From Branchiostoma floridae (lineage: Eukaryota > Chordata > Leptocardii > Amphioxiformes > Branchiostomatidae): 64,000 bases of DNA. A program made the position numbers and the translations under genes. Shown here in pieces: positions 62,301-64,000 of the stretch. Position 1 is the first letter of the stretch. The number at the start of each line of letters is the position of its first letter. The notes beneath the pieces are model-generated. The model had not been told where the DNA came from and did not search any database. It worked only from the letters and a program-made list of their open reading frames with translations. Location: positions 12,443,436 to 12,507,435 of the forward strand of contig NC_049995.1 of the NCBI RefSeq assembly GCF_000003815.2. The letters run 5' to 3'.

Positions 62301-62689
62301 GCTATGGGGTCTGAAACAAGTAGTCACTTTATAATTATATTATACAGTATTGGATTTTTGGGTCGCCACGAATGGGATTTCTTTCTATGTTCATGTTTAG
62401 GACTTAGGACACGTAAACAAAAACAAAGCATGGCGTTACACATTTATTTCTTCACTAACCTGCCCACAGTCAGCTTCTGAAGAGTATCCTTATTTTCCTC
62501 TTGTAGTTCTTTTGCCAGTTCTTCGCTCATCACATCCGCAAGAGAGCAAGGCGCCGGGGCTTGGTTTGTTTTCCACGGACTTGTGCCGGCCGCTGTTCGG
62601 GCCGCCCAGGCGTTTGTTGTCGGTACCGGCGCCGGTACGGGCCCCGCGACCGGGTTAGGCTCTATAACCGCTAAACCCGAACCTTCCAT
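56353..62689 (-). CDS. RIOK3: RIO kinase 3
   Basis: Eleven exons on the minus strand, in order: 62460-62689, 61780-61925, 61026-61130, 60444-60553, 60087-60224, 59538-59665, 58913-59095, 57962-58121, 57459-57629, 56926-57033, 56353-56508; 544 residues in one frame (human about 519). The N-terminal region has the RIOK3-specific [16 protein letters not shown] and [17 protein letters not shown], followed by [10 protein letters not shown]. The RIO kinase core has [27 protein letters not shown] (ATP lysine), [32 protein letters not shown] (catalytic Asp) and IDVSQSVEP (metal-binding Asp), so it looks active. The acidic tail ends EEDDDET. RIOK3 is a cytosolic atypical kinase linked to 40S ribosome maturation and innate signalling in vertebrates. 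I chose ATG 62689 because it starts [11 protein letters not shown] in a good Kozak context (ACAATGG). Confidence 0.96.
57830..57910. repeat. (CA)n microsatellite
   Basis: Imperfect CA repeat in a RIOK3 intron. Confidence 0.93.
60238..60415. repeat. ~40-base minisatellite in RIOK3 intron
   Basis: Four to five diverged units contain ACAGCAATGTGTAGTGTTAGACACT and CAGTACTGT, directly upstream (plus strand) of the 60444-60553 exon. Confidence 0.75.
61436..61508. mobile_element. Truncated copy of the TAGCCTGG MITE
   Basis: Matches the right half of the element at 29410-29566: GGGGCCATGTTGGCCTTAGAGCC, CAGGCCCTGGAAACAGT and the end CCAGGCTA. The left inverted end is missing. In a RIOK3 intron. Confidence 0.65.
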
Positions 62690-63661
62690 TGTTTCCGTAT
62701 AGTTTCTCTTCGGTATATACACTTTAAAATCTATACAAAATATCTACAAACGTTGTCACTTTATACAGGTCGGCAGAAGTATGTACAAAATTTGCCAAGT
62801 CTGCACTTGCAACCGATGCGAAAGGGGGAGGGCAGCGGAAACAAACCTGAGAAAAAAACGTCCACTGATTTCTTATTCCTCTCCAAAGGTAGTTGTGAAG
62901 TGGCTTACAGGTGCTCAGGTAGATATTGCACAAGGTGAGCTAATGCGTTGCGCATGAAAAGAGCCAAAAATAGAAATATAACGGGGAAAACTTGGGAGAA
63001 GGCAGATTTCTCTGCCTTGCGCAACTGCCAAGATGGCGGCAGTGTGACGTTTCAGGATAGACTCAACTATTTTGCTTTAGGGGAAAATACACATACATAA
63101 CAACACGTTTGTCTTAAAATATTGGATCAGAATAGGACTTAGCTTTAAAAATTTACTTTTATAAGATTTAAAATACATCAATGTATATCTAAAACAAATA
63201 ATATTGTTTTGAACTTTTATTTTAATTAATTATATATCTATTACACCGCACTTACATAATGGTTACATCTGTAAAACTCGTAACCAGAGCTTTGAATGAA
63301 TTTTGCTTCATTTGCAAAATTTTCGTTGGCATTCTTTCTTTTTTAGAGCAACTAAATGATAAATTATTATCTAGTTTCACATGTTTTGATTAATAATTGA
63401 TTCATAGTACATTCCATGCATTTTACGAAAAGACTTATTACTGGGAACAAGAGCACACAGGATCGCCTTATTCTACCGGCGTCTCTGATTGGTCAGGACT
63501 TCCTCAGGTGGGATTTTTGACCAATCACAACACAGATCTAGTCACCAGGTTTTCCTCTACTCATTATATAGGTCAGACTTATGAAAAGCTAAGTTTAGGT
63601 GCAAGAAAGCTCCATTTCTTGGGCTTTTCTTGCAGTTCTTAAGACAGTGACAAGATCCAAC
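62690..63661. promoter_or_regulatory. Shared divergent promoter region of RIOK3 and FDFT1
   Basis: The two start codons point away from each other, 972 bases apart. AAGATGGCGGC at about 63030-63040 is a textbook YY1 site and probably marks the RIOK3 side. Near FDFT1 there are two NF-Y boxes in opposite orientation (ATTGG 63488-63492, CCAAT 63521-63525), CAGGTGGGAT between them (63505-63514; a weak match to a sterol regulatory element), and a TATA-like TTATATA at 63564-63570, about 95 bases before the ATG. NF-Y plus SREBP control is known for vertebrate FDFT1; here it is inference. Confidence 0.55.
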
Positions 63662-63766
63662 ATGGATCTCATGCGTTCTATGCTAGCGGGGCATCCCGAA
63701 GAGATTTATTCGCTGCTGAAATTCAAGCTAGGAGGGTGCGAAACAGTCCAGGCGAAATGTCATTAC
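63662..63766 (+). CDS. FDFT1: Squalene synthase, exon 1 (gene runs off window)
   Basis: The ATG at 63662 opens 35 codons ending at a GTGAGT donor (phase 0). The peptide MDLMRSMLAGHPEEIYSLLK then FKLGGCETV aligns with the N terminus of animal squalene synthase (human begins MEFVKCLGHPEEFYNLVRFRIGG). The conserved GHPEE-Y-L--F--GG pattern is clear. FDFT1 joins two farnesyl diphosphates to squalene at the ER membrane; the catalytic Asp-rich motifs would be in later exons outside the window. The remaining 63767-64000 is intron 1. Confidence 0.85.
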
Positions 63767-64000
63767 GTGAGTTGTCTTTTGGTTCATGGCCTTGGTACTA
63801 AAATGTTAATCCTTTAAATTAATCAAATACAAGAGAGATTTTTCAATATCACCTTCGCCGAGTTGTCATCAGTTTCATGTGTTTATATCGAAGCTAATAT
63901 TTTTTTGGGACAAAATCTTGACAGTTTTTGAGTGGGCGCAAGATATGATCGATCGCTTTAGGGATAACGTCGACTCGTGAGTTAGATCTTTGGCAAATCT

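Noticed and set aside
62690-62722. RIOK3 start further upstream with an extra 11 residues
   Set aside because: The upstream codon is GTG; the ATG at 62689 has good Kozak context and fits the family start.

Overview
The window reads as one stretch of an intron-rich animal genome, most likely an amphioxus (Branchiostoma-like cephalochordate). This organism call is an inference. It rests on many short exons with clean GT/AG borders, symmetric phase-1 exons for shuffled extracellular domains, CCP/EGF/C-type-lectin, FN3 receptor-kinase and VWA7-like genes side by side with conserved housekeeping genes, an NB-ARC NTPase in an animal membrane protein, and many MITE/Helitron-type repeats. No rRNA, CRISPR array or retrovirus-like element was recognised. 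One 100-base N gap lies at 20589-20688.

Layout. (1) 1-1200: a diverged tandem duplication with CCAAT boxes, then a Helitron 3' end at 1592. (2) 2129-6477 (+): a 5'-incomplete receptor with half a SEA domain, a transmembrane helix and a very large single exon encoding an NB-ARC/STAND NTPase plus a helical (TPR-like) tail ending in a PDZ-binding motif. This is the most unusual gene in the window. (3) 9444-18415 (+): an 18-exon receptor tyrosine kinase with three FN3 domains. (4) 18416-24159: repeat-rich intergenic DNA with the gap, a second Helitron end in inverted orientation, and two tandem-repeat arrays. (5) 24160-40741 (+): a large secreted-type gene with 19 CCP/sushi domains, an unrecognised cysteine-rich module, a GCC2/GCC3-like domain, EGF domains and a terminal C-type lectin domain; its 5' end was not found. 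(6) 42799-55049 (+): a complete 18-exon VWA7-like gene (signal peptide, VWA domain, Thr/Pro stalk, C-terminal membrane helix). (7) 56353-62689 (-): a complete 11-exon RIOK3 gene, convergent with the VWA7-like gene. (8) 63662-63766 (+): exon 1 of FDFT1 (squalene synthase), head-to-head with RIOK3 across a ~1 kb shared promoter region with a YY1-type site, two NF-Y boxes and a TATA-like box.

The first four genes all encode membrane or extracellular proteins with recognition-type domains and all point the same way; no shared pathway can be shown from sequence. RIOK3 and FDFT1 are housekeeping genes. A recurring feature is tandem duplication of short exon-edge segments with splice sites (28995-29110, 37607-37797, 53245-53590), which suggests active local gene remodelling.
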